A DNA stretch of 64,000 nucleotides, taken from NCBI GenBank assembly GCA_001442925.1, contig LDXX01000001.1, forward strand, positions 124,001 through 188,000, read 5' to 3'. The notes beneath the pieces were generated by a model. That model did no database searches. It was not told where the DNA came from and saw nothing but the letters and a program-made list of their open reading frames with translations. Shown one piece after another: positions 63,741-64,000 of the stretch. This DNA comes from Candidatus Kryptonium thompsonii (GTDB taxonomy: Bacteria; Bacteroidota; Ignavibacteria; Kryptoniales; Kryptoniaceae). Numbering within the stretch: the stretch's first letter is position 1; each line of letters begins with the position of its first letter. The translations under genes were made by a program, and so were the position numbers.

Positions 63741-64000
63741 TTAAATTCTTCGCCTCCAGTTTATCACGATGCTTTCATCTATCTGAATTTCATTCCCAAC
63801 TATAGTACTTGGTATTGGATCAGGTGGATACTGTTGACAAGCTCCGCTTATGCCCTCAAGATTTTTAAGACGCCATCTCGTCCCACAAGCATTACAAACA
63901 ATTTCGTCTTCCTCGGTATAAAATCTCTCGGAATTGCACGGCTCACAAATACTTACAGCAGTTACAAGTTTGCCCTCAGGGGATATGTAAGCAAGCAAAG
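63741..64000 (-). CDS. FtrD-like (DUF2318) protein, C-terminal part; truncated by window end
   Basis: The reading frame is open to the window edge, so the start lies beyond 64000. The visible 85 residues match the C-terminal cysteine-rich region of the DUF2318/FtrD-like family: SICEPCNSERF, then IVCNACGTRWRL, a single Cys in GACQQYPPDP, and a terminal beta strand. Such proteins are Fe-S-containing membrane partners of FTR1-type iron uptake. The gene order FtrD-like, FtsX-fold permease, ATPase agrees. An FTR1 or P19 gene is expected just beyond the window. Confidence 0.8.
   Translation of the reverse strand, partial: LLAYISPEGKLVTAVSICEPCNSERFYTEEDEIVCNACGTRWRLKNLEGISGACQQYPPDPIPSTIVGNEIQIDESIVINWRRRI

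Overview
The window reads as one contiguous piece of an AT-rich bacterial chromosome (GC visibly below 40 percent) from the FCB group (Bacteroidetes/Chlorobi/Ignavibacteria/Kryptonia side). The grounds are: three secreted proteins with C-terminal 'PNPF/PNPY' type A sorting domains for the type IX secretion system (T9SS), two PorV/PorQ-like outer-membrane proteins, a TonB-dependent receptor with an N-terminal carboxypeptidase-regulatory-like domain, lipoproteins with Bacteroidetes-style lipoboxes, and a bacterial geranylgeranylglyceryl-phosphate-synthase-like gene. A GH57 glucanotransferase and Lys/Glu/Ile-rich proteins are compatible with a thermophile. That, and a Kryptonia- or Ignavibacteria-like placement, is inference.

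Layout. 1-3.7 kb (+): 3' end of pyrG, then glnE. 3.7-13.5 kb (-): an eight-gene run read from M16 protease through ald, nuoG, nuoH, nuoI, a LamG/T9SS protein and a GH13 lipoprotein to a YjbQ-type gene. 13.5-20.2 kb (-): an accessory-looking block with a dockerin-like T9SS protein, a cohesin-like lipoprotein and a caspase-PEGA protein. The first two are bracketed by five copies of a hairpin repeat. 20.3 kb: tRNA-Val. 20.4-25.2 kb (-): clpC, pyrE, a Nudix gene, a small zinc-ribbon gene that is easily missed, and a DUF523/DUF1722 gene. 25.4-31.0 kb (+): an orphan coiled-coil membrane protein, alaS, the GGGP-synthase-like gene and gmhA. 31.0-39.1 kb (-): lysS, GH57, DUF2279, TauE-like, PorV-like and a helix-hairpin-helix/beta-barrel protein. 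39.1-41.1 kb (+): a small membrane protein, class II aldolase, ddl. 41.2-42.6 kb (-): lpd. 42.7-50.9 kb (-): a four-gene surface module (DUF4397 lipoprotein, TonB-dependent receptor, T9SS giant, PorV-like). 51.2-52.6 kb (+): Mrp/ApbC and NifU-C. 52.6-54.8 kb (-): pgeF-type gene and a transsulfuration enzyme with a repeated basic tail. 54.95 kb: tRNA-Thr. 55.1-59.1 kb (+): amidase, SpmA, SpmB, outer-membrane protein. 59.1-61.6 kb (-): small holin-like protein and a reverse-transsulfuration pair. 61.8-64 kb (-): an FtrD-like iron/ABC cluster running off the end.

How it works together. Most genes are core metabolism or housekeeping. The distinctive content is the cell surface: at least four T9SS/PorV/TonB/lipoprotein groups, with a possible cohesin-dockerin pair. 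A recurring promoter form is visible in front of about a dozen transcription units: TTG-type -35, exactly 17 nt, then TAAATT/TATATT/TATAAT. This resembles ordinary sigma-70 promoters rather than the TTTG/TAnnTTTG form described for Bacteroidetes. No CRISPR array, insertion sequence, prophage or rRNA gene was seen.
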